Source: Pseudomonadota bacterium
Lineage (GTDB): Bacteria; Pseudomonadota; Gammaproteobacteria; Burkholderiales; Rhodocyclaceae
Assembly (NCBI GenBank): GCA_018241725.1
Contig: JAFEDI010000019.1
Span: 1-64,000, forward strand
Direction of reading: 5' to 3'
Length of the DNA stretch: 64,000 nucleotides
Shown: positions 49,626 to 57,740 of the stretch, piece by piece
Position numbering within the stretch: position 1 is the first letter of the stretch
Layout: each line of letters starts with the position of its first letter
Program-made: the position numbers and the translations under genes
The notes under the pieces: generated by a model
Databases searched by the model: none
What the model was told of the DNA's origin: nothing
What the model saw: the letters and a program-made list of their open reading frames with translations, nothing else

Positions 49626-51755
49626 TTAGAACGAATGCAGCAGCGACAGGCCGATTATCTGCGTGACCTGATCCGGCTTCACGAAGACCTTGGTGCCGTC
49701 CGCATACACCCACTGGGACCAGGTGTAGTCGTCCATCTTGCGCAGGTCGTAGATGTAGTCCAGGCGCACGCGGGTTTGCTTGCTGACCGGGTAGGTTGCG
49801 TTCAGCTTGAGGGTGTTCTGCGTGTACTTGGTATCCGGCAGCACACCCATGCCCGACGCCACGACCCCTGTCGTCGTGCAGGTTGCGTTGGTGCAGGTGG
49901 TAGCCGGCAGGTTGCCGATCAACTGCTTGTTGGTGTCCTGGGAGTACAGGAACTGGGCACCAACATCCACCATCTTCACCTTGCCATTCACACCCAGACC
50001 GAACTGGTCGGAGTTCTGCTTGAGCGTCGCATCCCATTGAATGAGCGTGCCGGTGCGGAAGGTATTGACCGTGCAGTTGCTGTTGTTGCCCGTGGTACAC
50101 GCCGCGCCCTGCATGTTCTGGGACGACTCACCCAGTTGCTTCGAGTACCAGGCGTTCAGCTTCCAGATGTCACTGACTGCATAGGTACCGTCCAGGGACA
50201 GCACCTGCCCCTTGCCCTTGTCGAGGCCGTAGGTGCTCTTGCGGTAGTCGTCGAAATAGGCTTCATACGCAAGCTGCAGGTTCAGGCTCTCGGTCGCGCT
50301 CCAGTCGAGCATGCCGCGGACCTTGTCGCGATTGCGGTCGGCCAGGTACACCGGATAGATAGGAGGCGCGCTGGCACCGAGCCAGTCCGACCCCGTGCGC
50401 TCGGAGTGGGCCAGCGACAGCGTGCCATTCACCGTCTCGCTCATGGTCTTGCGCAAGGCCAGGCGAGACGTGGTTTCGGAAACCCGGTGGCGCTCCCACT
50501 CGAGGCTGCTCTTGTCGTAATAATCGAAACCGGCGGTCACGCTGTAGCCGCCACCGATCCGGTAATCCGCTTCGAGCTTGCCCCAGTTGGCCACGTGGGA
50601 CTCGGGGTTGTTGTAGTAATTGGTCGTCACGCCGGCGCTCGTGGTGGTGGCGAACAGGCGAATCGGCGTCTTGTCCTGCCGGTCCTCGTAGCGCCAGGAG
50701 GCCAGCAGCTTGAGGTCCTTGTTGATCCGCGAGGTGATCGACGAGAAGACTTCGGTGGTCCGCACCACACCCATCAGGTTTTCACCGATGCCCGGCAGGG
50801 TCGCCTGCCCGCTCAGGAAGGTGTCGTCCTGGCGGCCTTCGGAGTAGGACACCTTCAGACTCGCCCGCGTGTCCTTCGTGAAGTTGTAGGCGCCATTCAC
50901 GTAGAACTGCTGCACCGAGTTGTCCGGCGCCAGCGCGATCGGCGACAGGCCCGTCGCCACCAACGCCGTGTTGGTGCCCGGCACCACGGTCAGCGAACTG
51001 TACTTGGTGCTCAGGAAGCTGCCGTAATAACCACCGGTGAGCTGGTACTTTTCGGTGGTGTAATCGACCGTGGCCTCGAACTGCTTGTGGTTCTGGTCGA
51101 TGGGCTCCGGCGAGAACAGGAAGCCGCTGTACAGGTTGGGCGTTCCAGAGCCAGCCACGCCGCGCACGCCGTCCATGCGCGTACCGGTCTTGTCCTCGTT
51201 CTTGAACGAAAAACCCAGCTTGAGCCCCTCGGCAACGAACTTGCTGGCGGTCAGCGTGGTGATGTCGCGCTCGGTCTTGAGGGTGACGTCGTAGGCGTTC
51301 GGATTGTTGGCGGACACCGCCGTGCTGGCGATGTTGGGCTGCACGATGGTGTTGCGGCCGACGCCCTGCACCGCCGTCGTCACGTCATAAGGAGCGTAGC
51401 GCGGGATCTGGTCATAGCTGAGGCCCAGTGACCAGTCGCCCTGCTTCTCGTAGCGGATGCTCAGCTCCTGGGTGCGCAGGCCGAGATTGCGGGCGTTCAG
51501 TTTGAACCACTTGGCTTCCTCGTCGCGGCGCACCACGTCGATGTCCACATTGCCGTTGAAGCCCTCGTTGTTCACGCCGCTGTACTGGCGGTACAGCGGG
51601 TTCACCGCGCTGTAGTACGGCAGGTTGAGCGCCGCCTCGGTCTTGTTGGGGCTGGTCAGCTCCTCGACTTCATCCGCCCACACGCTGGCGACCGGAAACA
51701 CCGCCGACAAGGCCATGACGATGGCGGTCTGCCGGAAATTCAGATGCTTGCTCAT
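49626..51755 (-). CDS. MtrB/PioB family decaheme-associated outer membrane porin
   Basis: A 709-residue outer-membrane beta-barrel with a signal peptide (QTAIVMALSAVFPVASVWA) and a C-terminal aromatic residue (SLLHSF) as in barrel proteins. The mature N-terminus (ALNLPYYSAVNPLYRQYSGVNNEGFNGNVDIDV) and alternating amphipathic strands match the MtrB/PioB/MtoB family. These porins sheath a decaheme cytochrome to carry electrons across the outer membrane. The N-terminal CxxC of Shewanella MtrB is absent. ATG at 51755 has GAGGAGG upstream; the Met two codons earlier sits too close. It is the last gene of the operon. Confidence 0.92.
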   Translation of the reverse strand: MSKHLNFRQTAIVMALSAVFPVASVWADEVEELTSPNKTEAALNLPYYSAVNPLYRQYSGVNNEGFNGNVDIDVVRRDEEAKWFKLNARNLGLRTQELSIRYEKQGDWSLGLSYDQIPRYAPYDVTTAVQGVGRNTIVQPNIASTAVSANNPNAYDVTLKTERDITTLTASKFVAEGLKLGFSFKNEDKTGTRMDGVRGVAGSGTPNLYSGFLFSPEPIDQNHKQFEATVDYTTEKYQLTGGYYGSFLSTKYSSLTVVPGTNTALVATGLSPIALAPDNSVQQFYVNGAYNFTKDTRASLKVSYSEGRQDDTFLSGQATLPGIGENLMGVVRTTEVFSSITSRINKDLKLLASWRYEDRQDKTPIRLFATTTSAGVTTNYYNNPESHVANWGKLEADYRIGGGYSVTAGFDYYDKSSLEWERHRVSETTSRLALRKTMSETVNGTLSLAHSERTGSDWLGASAPPIYPVYLADRNRDKVRGMLDWSATESLNLQLAYEAYFDDYRKSTYGLDKGKGQVLSLDGTYAVSDIWKLNAWYSKQLGESSQNMQGAACTTGNNSNCTVNTFRTGTLIQWDATLKQNSDQFGLGVNGKVKMVDVGAQFLYSQDTNKQLIGNLPATTCTNATCTTTGVVASGMGVLPDTKYTQNTLKLNATYPVSKQTRVRLDYIYDLRKMDDYTWSQWVYADGTKVFVKPDQVTQIIGLSLLHSF

Positions 51756-51770
51756 GATCATCCTCCTCGC

Positions 51771-52754
51771 TCAGCGGAAGAAGCGGAACGGGCCGCTGGA
51801 CGTCGCATTGCTGGGGCTGTTGCTGCCATGGATGTTGGTATGGCAATTCATGCAGCCGCGTGCCTGGGCCATGCCCGGACCGATATTGGTGCTGACCGCG
51901 TTGGGCATGTTGCTGCGCACGCCCGGGATGTTGCCTGGGTGCGAGGATTCGCCGTGGCACTGCTGGCACAGGAAGGGCTGGCGTGCCTTGAGCATCGCGT
52001 CCGCCGTGGTGCCGTGCGGGTTGTGGCAGTTGCCGCAATCCTCGACGACCGGCTGGTGGTTATGCACGAAGGGGCCGCGCTTCTCGGCGTGGCAGGTGTA
52101 GCAAGTGGCGTTGGTGGAGTCCTTCACCAGCATCTTCGGACCGGCGGAACCGTGCGCATTGTGGCAGTCCGAGCAGGTCATCTTGCCTTCGGGGATCGGG
52201 TGGTGCGACGGTTTGTTGGCCTCGGCGCGCTGCTGCTTGTGGCAGGTGTAGCAGACTTCCGCCTGAGTACGCTTGTCGCGGACCTTGTCCTTGCCGGCAT
52301 GGACCTGGTGGCAGGAGGTACACGAGACATCCCGGTTGGCGTGGGCGCTGGTATTCCAGTTGATGTGCTTGCCGCCCTGGTGGCAAGTGATACAGGCTGC
52401 GCTCTTCTCATCGGCGCTGAGCTTCGAGGACTTGCCGAAGCTGCGGTCGGTGGCCGGGCGTTCCTTCAGTTTTTCGGGGTTGTTAACGTGCTTGTCGCTG
52501 TCACCGTGGCAGCTGGTGCAGCTCGGCGTACGGCCGTCGGCCAGACTGCCGTGCTTGGTCTTGCCAATGTGGAGCAGCTTGGGTTCGTCGCTCTCGTCGT
52601 GGCAGGACGTGCATTTGGCATCGCCCTTCAGCACGAGATCCTTGGCGGGCGGCTTGCCGCCGCTCGTCGGGGCATCGGCCGCCAGCACGGCGGTGCTGCC
52701 CGCCAACGCCCCAAGCACCATGCATGAGGCGATCAGCTGTCGCAGAAATTTCAT
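51771..52754 (-). CDS. DmsE/MtrA-type decaheme c-type cytochrome
   Basis: A 327-residue periplasmic protein with a signal peptide ending near VLAADA and exactly ten CxxCH heme motifs: CTSCH, CTSCH, CITCH, CTSCH, CYTCH, CSDCH, CYTCH, CGNCH, CQQCH and CMNCH. Length and heme number match DmsE, MtrA, MtoA and PioA-core cytochromes, which insert into an MtrB-type porin. It is followed 15 bp later by that porin gene, so the two make a porin-cytochrome conduit. Direction of electron flow is not set by the sequence. Confidence 0.95.
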   Translation of the reverse strand: MKFLRQLIASCMVLGALAGSTAVLAADAPTSGGKPPAKDLVLKGDAKCTSCHDESDEPKLLHIGKTKHGSLADGRTPSCTSCHGDSDKHVNNPEKLKERPATDRSFGKSSKLSADEKSAACITCHQGGKHINWNTSAHANRDVSCTSCHQVHAGKDKVRDKRTQAEVCYTCHKQQRAEANKPSHHPIPEGKMTCSDCHNAHGSAGPKMLVKDSTNATCYTCHAEKRGPFVHNHQPVVEDCGNCHNPHGTTADAMLKARQPFLCQQCHGESSHPGNIPGVRSNMPNAVSTNIGPGMAQARGCMNCHTNIHGSNSPSNATSSGPFRFFR

Positions 52755-52764
52755 GTTGTTTCTC

Positions 52765-52822
52765 CCTGGTACTACCTGGTACTACCTGCGTTGTCCGGGA
52801 TGCCCTGCAAGTCGGGCATCCC
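52765..52822 (-). promoter_or_regulatory. Tandem 11-mer and hairpin upstream of the decaheme gene
   Basis: Plus-strand cctggtactac is repeated twice in tandem (about 52765-52786), just upstream of the decaheme gene's GGGAG, followed by a 9-bp perfect stem GGGATGCCC/GGGCATCCC (52797-52822). No T-run follows, so it may be an mRNA-stability or partial-termination element inside the operon. Confidence 0.4.
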
Positions 52823-52833
52823 ACCCGAACGGT

Positions 52834-53184
52834 TTACTTGCCGAGGGACAGGATCCAGTCGGTCAGATTCTTGATCTCGGCCTTGTCCTTGGTCTTGAGG
52901 ACCTTGTGTTCCTCTTCCTTGCCATCATCGAACTTGACCATCTCGCCGGAGGTGAGGTGATGCAGCAGCTTGGCTTCCGCATCCGGTTTGCCCTTGAAGG
53001 ACTTGGAGATTTCGGTCAGGGACTTGGCCTCCTTCTTCTTGTCCACCGCGTGGCACTTGGTACAGCCTTCCTTCTTGGCCAGGGCCTGGGCGGCATCGGC
53101 ATCGAAGGCGAAGGCTTGGGCGGACAGCATCAGACCGGATGCGCAAAGGCCGGACACCAGCACTGCAGTCAGTTTGGATTTCAT
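52834..53184 (-). CDS. Periplasmic monoheme cytochrome c
   Basis: A 116-residue protein with a signal peptide (VLVSGLCASGLMLSAQAFA) and one heme motif CTKCH near the start of the mature chain. The distal Met ligand probably comes from the SGEMVKFDD region. This is a class I cytochrome c of about 10 kDa, suited as a diffusible shuttle between the inner-membrane cytochrome pair upstream and the decaheme protein downstream. AAGGAGAG precedes the ATG. Confidence 0.9.
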   Translation of the reverse strand: MKSKLTAVLVSGLCASGLMLSAQAFAFDADAAQALAKKEGCTKCHAVDKKKEAKSLTEISKSFKGKPDAEAKLLHHLTSGEMVKFDDGKEEEHKVLKTKDKAEIKNLTDWILSLGK

Positions 53185-53231
53185 GTGCGACTCTCCTTGA
53201 GGATGTTTATTGCTTGAGTTGGAACGGGAAA

Positions 53232-53846
53232 TCAGTGTTCGTACCAGCCGCTGATCATCATCTTGAACAGGCTGGAAACCTTGGGCCCCATGGTGCCCAG
53301 GTAGATGTGGCTGACCGCGAACAGCACGATCGCCGCGGCGCCGAGGTAATGGACCAGGGCGATCGGCAGCAGGCCGTCGAGGCCGAACAGGCGGTCGGGG
53401 GCGAACTGCGGGTATAGGAAGATCAGCCCGGTGGCGATGACCACCGGCAGCACCAGGTACATGATCGACCAGTAGGTGACCGCCTGCAGCGCGTTGAAGT
53501 TGACCTCGGGGGTCGGCGGGAAGGGCTCCTTCTCGCCCTTGAAGATGCCTGAACCGTAGTACTGCATCTGCTTGAGGCAGCGGCCGATGATGCCGGGCGG
53601 CTTCGGCACGTACTGCCACCAGTTGCCGGTGACGATATTGCCGACCACGAAGACCACGTACAGCCCGGCCAGGCACACACCAGCCACGTTGTGGATGCGG
53701 GCAGCCAGAGAGAACTCCACCAGCGGGAGGTCGGGGTTGGAAAAGTGCAGGCTCACCCCGGTCACCGCCAGCACGATGATCGCCAGCGCATTGCTCCAGT
53801 GCCACAGGCGGATCCACAGGGGCAGCATGAAAACGCGATTAGTCAT
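53232..53846 (-). CDS. Inner-membrane b-type cytochrome (HydC/FdnI-like)
   Basis: A 204-residue protein with about four membrane helices and four well-placed His residues: H16 (LWHWSN), H52 (RIHNVAG), H166 (LVHYLG) and H180 (VSHIYLG). This pattern allows two b hemes as in the cytochrome b subunits of Ni-Fe hydrogenases, formate dehydrogenase and thiosulfate reductase. It probably exchanges electrons with quinone. It overlaps the heptaheme gene by eight nt, pointing to a complex of the two, similar in parts to Geobacter CbcL (multiheme c plus b in one chain). Confidence 0.88.
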   Translation of the reverse strand: MTNRVFMLPLWIRLWHWSNALAIIVLAVTGVSLHFSNPDLPLVEFSLAARIHNVAGVCLAGLYVVFVVGNIVTGNWWQYVPKPPGIIGRCLKQMQYYGSGIFKGEKEPFPPTPEVNFNALQAVTYWSIMYLVLPVVIATGLIFLYPQFAPDRLFGLDGLLPIALVHYLGAAAIVLFAVSHIYLGTMGPKVSSLFKMMISGWYEH

Positions 53847-54807
53847 GGTTCTTGCTCCTGCGCATGCGGGTGGTGATGATGCGGACCAGGCCGTGGCCGA
53901 TCACGCCGACGACGATGGCGACGAACAGGCCGATCACGATCCAGTCGATGGACGGGTTGCGGGTCGCTCCCACCACATACGAATTGCTGAGGATCACGCT
54001 GTTGAGGAAGCCGTACTTGTTCTGCTCTTCTTTAGCCAGGTGGCGGTAGAGGCGCGCATTCAGCGACGTGTTGGCGCTGTGGCAGGTGGCGCACTTCTTC
54101 TCGGCCTTGTCCTTGTTCAGGATCTCGTGGGACAGGGACAGCTTGTCTTCCGTCGGTGTGTGGCATTCGATGCAGCGCACGGCCTGCCAGTGCAGACGGG
54201 TGTTGGGCAGCCAGCTGTGGATCTCGTCGATGGGCGGACGCTTTTTCTTCTCCGGTGCGATCTTGGCGAAGGCCAGGTCGGAATCGTGGCAGTCCAGGCA
54301 GATCTTGTTGTCCTGGGCCACGATCTTGTGCGGGTCGCGCAGCTTGGCAGCCAGCGTCATCACGTGCGGATCGTGGCAGGTCGAGCAGGTGAAGCTGTCG
54401 CTGAGATGCTCGGCATGCACGGACTTGTCGAACTGGCGCTCGATGCGCATCGCCTTGCGGGCGTGGCAGTCCTGGCATTCACTCAGACCTTCCTTGGCCT
54501 TGGCGTCGTGGGGATGCTTGTCATAGCCATCGCCATGACACTTGCTGCATGCCATCTGCCCGTGATCGGATGCCGTAAAGGTATCCGGATCGACGAGGTA
54601 GTTACGCAGCTTTTTGAGATCCAGCCCTTCCTTGGGTGGCTTCTTGAGCCCTGCTTCCGAGTGACAGGTCAGGCACTCGGCATTGGCCGTCTTGATCTTG
54701 GCCAGCTCTTCCGGCGTTGGGGGGGGATCGTCGGCAAATGCCGTGGCAGTCAGCATGACCAGCAAGGCCAAGGCGCCGCACAGCTTGTTCTTGAAATTGG
54801 CAAACAC
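53839..54807 (-). CDS. Heptaheme c-type cytochrome with C-terminal membrane anchor
   Basis: From GTG at 54807 (AGAGGAAA upstream) the protein has 322 residues and a signal peptide (LCGALALLVMLTATAFA). It has seven CxxCH motifs: CLTCH, CSKCH, CQDCH, CSTCH, CLDCH, CIECH and CATCH. A single membrane segment near the C-terminus (WIVIGLFVAIVVGVIGHGLV) is followed by basic residues. So the heme domain is periplasmic and anchored from its C-terminus, unlike CymA/NrfH proteins, which use an N-terminal anchor. The overlap with the cytochrome b gene suggests a quinol:cytochrome complex. First gene of the operon, behind an FNR box. Confidence 0.9.
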   Translation of the reverse strand: MFANFKNKLCGALALLVMLTATAFADDPPPTPEELAKIKTANAECLTCHSEAGLKKPPKEGLDLKKLRNYLVDPDTFTASDHGQMACSKCHGDGYDKHPHDAKAKEGLSECQDCHARKAMRIERQFDKSVHAEHLSDSFTCSTCHDPHVMTLAAKLRDPHKIVAQDNKICLDCHDSDLAFAKIAPEKKKRPPIDEIHSWLPNTRLHWQAVRCIECHTPTEDKLSLSHEILNKDKAEKKCATCHSANTSLNARLYRHLAKEEQNKYGFLNSVILSNSYVVGATRNPSIDWIVIGLFVAIVVGVIGHGLVRIITTRMRRSKNHD

Positions 54808-55003
54808 GTGATTTCCTCTGAATTCCGACCGTCGAATTATCGGTGCGTCCCGTTTTGTCAGAACATTTCGATACACATGAAATGCACTCACCTTGATCAA
54901 GATCAAGGTCTGGCGCGACTCTGTAAGCATTTATGCGACACCGGCATGCTCTCCGGAATAGGTGTTTCCCCACCCCCTTGTCAAGTTTTCTCCATGACAT
55001 CCG
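54808..55003. other. Promoter region of the cytochrome operon
   Basis: This 196-bp gene-free stretch carries the FNR/ANR site and, downstream on the minus strand, a TGTGTATCGA sequence that could act as an extended -10 at about the right distance for an activator centred near -41.5. Confidence 0.5.
54893..54906 (-). promoter_or_regulatory. FNR/ANR-type anaerobic activator site
   Basis: TTGATCAAGATCAA is a perfect match to the FNR consensus TTGAT-N4-ATCAA. It lies 86 bp upstream of the GTG of the first operon gene, so the cytochrome operon is probably induced when oxygen is low. Confidence 0.8.
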
Positions 55004-55804
55004 TCACTCGAGAATCTCGACCGGCATGCCAACCTGCAGGTCGGCATGCCCCTCGGCGATCACGTTCTGTCCGAAGATCACCCCGGCCGGCGTCCGCCGA
55101 TACTGAGCCAGCGTACGCAGGGGTTCCTGGTCCAGCCCCTTCCGCCCGGTGTGCGGATCGACGGTGGTGAACACACAGCGCTCACAGGGCTTGGCGATGC
55201 GGAACATCGCCCCGCCGATGCGGAGACGTGTCCAGCCGTCCTCCGCAAAGGCATCACACCCCGTTACCACCAGGTTTGGCCGGAAGCGCTCCATCTCAAG
55301 CGGACGCCCGACCCGTGCGGACAGATCGTCCAGCGAGGCTTGAGTGGCCAGCAGCAGCGGAAAGCCGTCAGCAAATGAAAGCGGCACGTCTGCGTCATTT
55401 CTTAAATGCCGGGACGTCTCGGCACCGATCCACAGGAACTTCAGCCGCGCGCCCACGTAGGCCGAGATCCAGTCGTCGGCCTCGTCCGCACCGTGCCATG
55501 CCGAAAATGTATCGCTCCACACCGTCGCCGGATGCGGCTTCGTGAAAGCCGTATTGGGGACGAATAGCGGCTCATACCCAGGCGCCGACAGGCGGACGCC
55601 GTCCGCCGCTGGTGCAGCGTCGATCAACACCAGCTCGGGATACTCTCGGCCGGTCATCAGGCGCCCATTGGGATCGCCGATCATCCAGTTGCGGTCGAAA
55701 GGCAGGCCGATCGGGCTCACCGGACTGACGTCGAGACGCTCGCCACGCATGGACTTGACCGGGTAACGATAGAGGGCGGACAGGATCAGTGGATTGTCGG
55801 TCAT
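55004..55804 (-). CDS. MOSC domain protein (molybdenum cofactor sulfurase-like)
   Basis: A 266-residue protein with the MOSC N-terminal beta-barrel (LSALYRYPVKSMRGERLDVSPV, GLPFDRNWMI) and a MOSC domain (MERFRPNLVVTG, then KPCERCVFTTVDPHTG with the conserved Cys, ending VGMPVEIL). YcbX, YiiM and mARC proteins of this family bind molybdenum cofactor and reduce N-hydroxylated compounds. ATG at 55804 removes a poorly conserved 39-residue lead. It is upstream of, but separate from, the cytochrome operon. Confidence 0.9.
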   Translation of the reverse strand: MTDNPLILSALYRYPVKSMRGERLDVSPVSPIGLPFDRNWMIGDPNGRLMTGREYPELVLIDAAPAADGVRLSAPGYEPLFVPNTAFTKPHPATVWSDTFSAWHGADEADDWISAYVGARLKFLWIGAETSRHLRNDADVPLSFADGFPLLLATQASLDDLSARVGRPLEMERFRPNLVVTGCDAFAEDGWTRLRIGGAMFRIAKPCERCVFTTVDPHTGRKGLDQEPLRTLAQYRRTPAGVIFGQNVIAEGHADLQVGMPVEILE

Positions 55805-55993
55805 GATGTTTTCTCTCTGTTGGACTTGGATACCCGGATTGCGGGATCGGAATGGCAGGCCGTCGAAGCGGCCTGTCGGCGGATCGCGCCGATTATCCCG
55901 GCTGCACTCCTGCAGCGGCAATCGGACACGGATCGCCCGGGCGCTTTAAAATAGCGGCCCGTAACCGATTGCCGCCCAGCGGCCCCGCCTCCC

Positions 55994-56242
55994 ATGACCT
56001 ACGAAGAACACCTGGACGAAGTCGCCACCCTCCTCTTCGAGCGCTACAAGCTCACCGAACAGGCCGCCATCCAGCTGGTCATGAAGGCCCAGGCCGACGG
56101 CTACTTCAGCGGCCACGACGACGATCCCTCCATCTGCACCCAGCTGCGCGCCGAGCAGGATGCCAAGCGCGTCTTCAAGGAATACAGCAAGCCGGCTCCC
56201 GCGAAGCCCTTCACCCCGCCCCGCGGCCGCGCACGCCGCTGA
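55994..56242 (+). CDS. Small conserved hypothetical protein
   Basis: An 82-residue protein, helical N-terminal half (HLDEVATLLFERYKLTEQAAIQLVMKAQ) and a basic Pro-rich tail. No known domain. Confidence 0.6.
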   Translation: MTYEEHLDEVATLLFERYKLTEQAAIQLVMKAQADGYFSGHDDDPSICTQLRAEQDAKRVFKEYSKPAPAKPFTPPRGRARR

Positions 56243-56313
56243 CGGATGCGGGAACCAAGTGCATGGGCATAGGCTCTGCATGAACACGACATCCAACACC
56301 TTGCCTTGATCCC

Positions 56314-57573
56314 ATGACGCCCAGCTCCATCCAGCTCATCGGCGCAGCCCTCTTCGCGGTCGCCATCCTGCATACCTTCTCCACCCGCTTCTTCGAGCAC
56401 CTCGCCCATACGCGCCCCGCACACGCGGGCATCTGGCACCTGCTCGGCGAGGTAGAGGTGGTGTTCGGCTTCTGGGCCATGGTCCTGATCATTGCGATGT
56501 TCTCCATTGACGGTGCCCACCCGGCCATCGCCTACATCGAATCGCGCAATTTCACCGAGCCGATGTTCGTCTTCGCGATCATGGTCATCGCCGGCACGCG
56601 CCCCATCCTCCACGCCGCCAGCGGACTCGTCCGCATGACGGCCCGCGCCGTGCCGCTGCCCGGCCCGGCGGCCGGCTACTTCACGGTGCTCGCACTGGTA
56701 CCGCTGCTCGGCTCCTTCATCACGGAACCCGCAGCCATGACGCTGGCGGCGTTGATGCTGCGCGACGAATTCTTCAGCCGCGGCCTGACGACACGCCTCA
56801 AGTACGCGACCCTTGGCGTGCTGTTCGTCAACATTTCCATCGGCGGCACGCTGACGCCCTTCGCAGCACCGCCGGTGCTGATGGTCGCTGGCAAATGGGG
56901 CTGGGACACGCATTTCATGCTGAGCCAGTTCGGCTGGAAGGCCGCCCTCGCCGTCGGCATCAATGCCCTCGGCGCCACTCTGGCCTTCCGCCGGGAACTG
57001 GCTGCCCTCCGCCCCGCGGCCAGCGACGCCGGCGTGCAGAGCGTTCCCATGGCACTGACGCTGGTGCACCTGCTGTTTCTGTGCGGCGTCGTCGTTTTCG
57101 CCCACCACCCGGCGATCTTCCTGGGCCTGTTCCTGTTCTTCCTGGGGGTCTCCGACGCCTACGCCCGCCACCAGGATCGCCTGATCCTGCGCGAAGGCCT
57201 GCTGGTGGCCTTCTTCCTGGCCGGTCTGGTCGTGCTTGGCGGACAGCAGCAATGGTGGCTGCAGCCCCTGCTGATGAGCATGAGCAGCGACGCAGTCTTC
57301 GTCGGCGCGACCGCCCTCACCGCCGTTACCGACAACGCCGCGCTGACCTACCTGGGGTCCCTCGTCGATGGGCTCAGCGACACCTTCAAGTACGCACTGG
57401 TCAGTGGCGCAGTAACTGGCGGTGGCCTCACCATCATCGCCAATGCCCCCAACCCGGCTGGCAGTGCCATCCTGCGCGGCAGCTTCGACGACGAATCGAT
57501 CAACGCCGGCGGGCTGTTCATGGCTGCGCTACTGCCGACGCTGGTGGCCGGCAGCGCCTTCCTGTTGCTGTAA
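56314..57573 (+). CDS. Putative Na+/H+ antiporter
   Basis: A 419-residue membrane protein with about 11-12 hydrophobic segments. Segments such as LLGSFITEPAAMTLAALMLRDEFF and ISIGGTLTPFAAPPVLMVAG (about residues 130-195) and TDNAALTYLGSLVDGLSDTFK are typical of the Na_H_antiport_2 group, related to NhaD-type ion transporters. The ion and direction are inferred from the family. Confidence 0.85.
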   Translation: MTPSSIQLIGAALFAVAILHTFSTRFFEHLAHTRPAHAGIWHLLGEVEVVFGFWAMVLIIAMFSIDGAHPAIAYIESRNFTEPMFVFAIMVIAGTRPILHAASGLVRMTARAVPLPGPAAGYFTVLALVPLLGSFITEPAAMTLAALMLRDEFFSRGLTTRLKYATLGVLFVNISIGGTLTPFAAPPVLMVAGKWGWDTHFMLSQFGWKAALAVGINALGATLAFRRELAALRPAASDAGVQSVPMALTLVHLLFLCGVVVFAHHPAIFLGLFLFFLGVSDAYARHQDRLILREGLLVAFFLAGLVVLGGQQQWWLQPLLMSMSSDAVFVGATALTAVTDNAALTYLGSLVDGLSDTFKYALVSGAVTGGGLTIIANAPNPAGSAILRGSFDDESINAGGLFMAALLPTLVAGSAFLLL

Positions 57574-57740
57574 GCGCAATCCTGCGCGCCGAATAAGCTT
57601 CCACGTTTTTCTTGGTTCAGTCTGCCGCCGCTGCTGCCTAGACTGCCCCCATCCCATAAAACGTGACACAGGCAGCAGAATGCGGGCGAAGTGGCTCTCA
57701 AGCCGCTCCGCCCGCGCCGTTCTGCACCGGAAAGCGCTCC

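Noticed and set aside
49626-52754. DMSO reductase operon (DmsEFAB)
   Set aside because: DmsE-type naming of the decaheme protein could suggest it, but no molybdopterin reductase subunit genes are present nearby.
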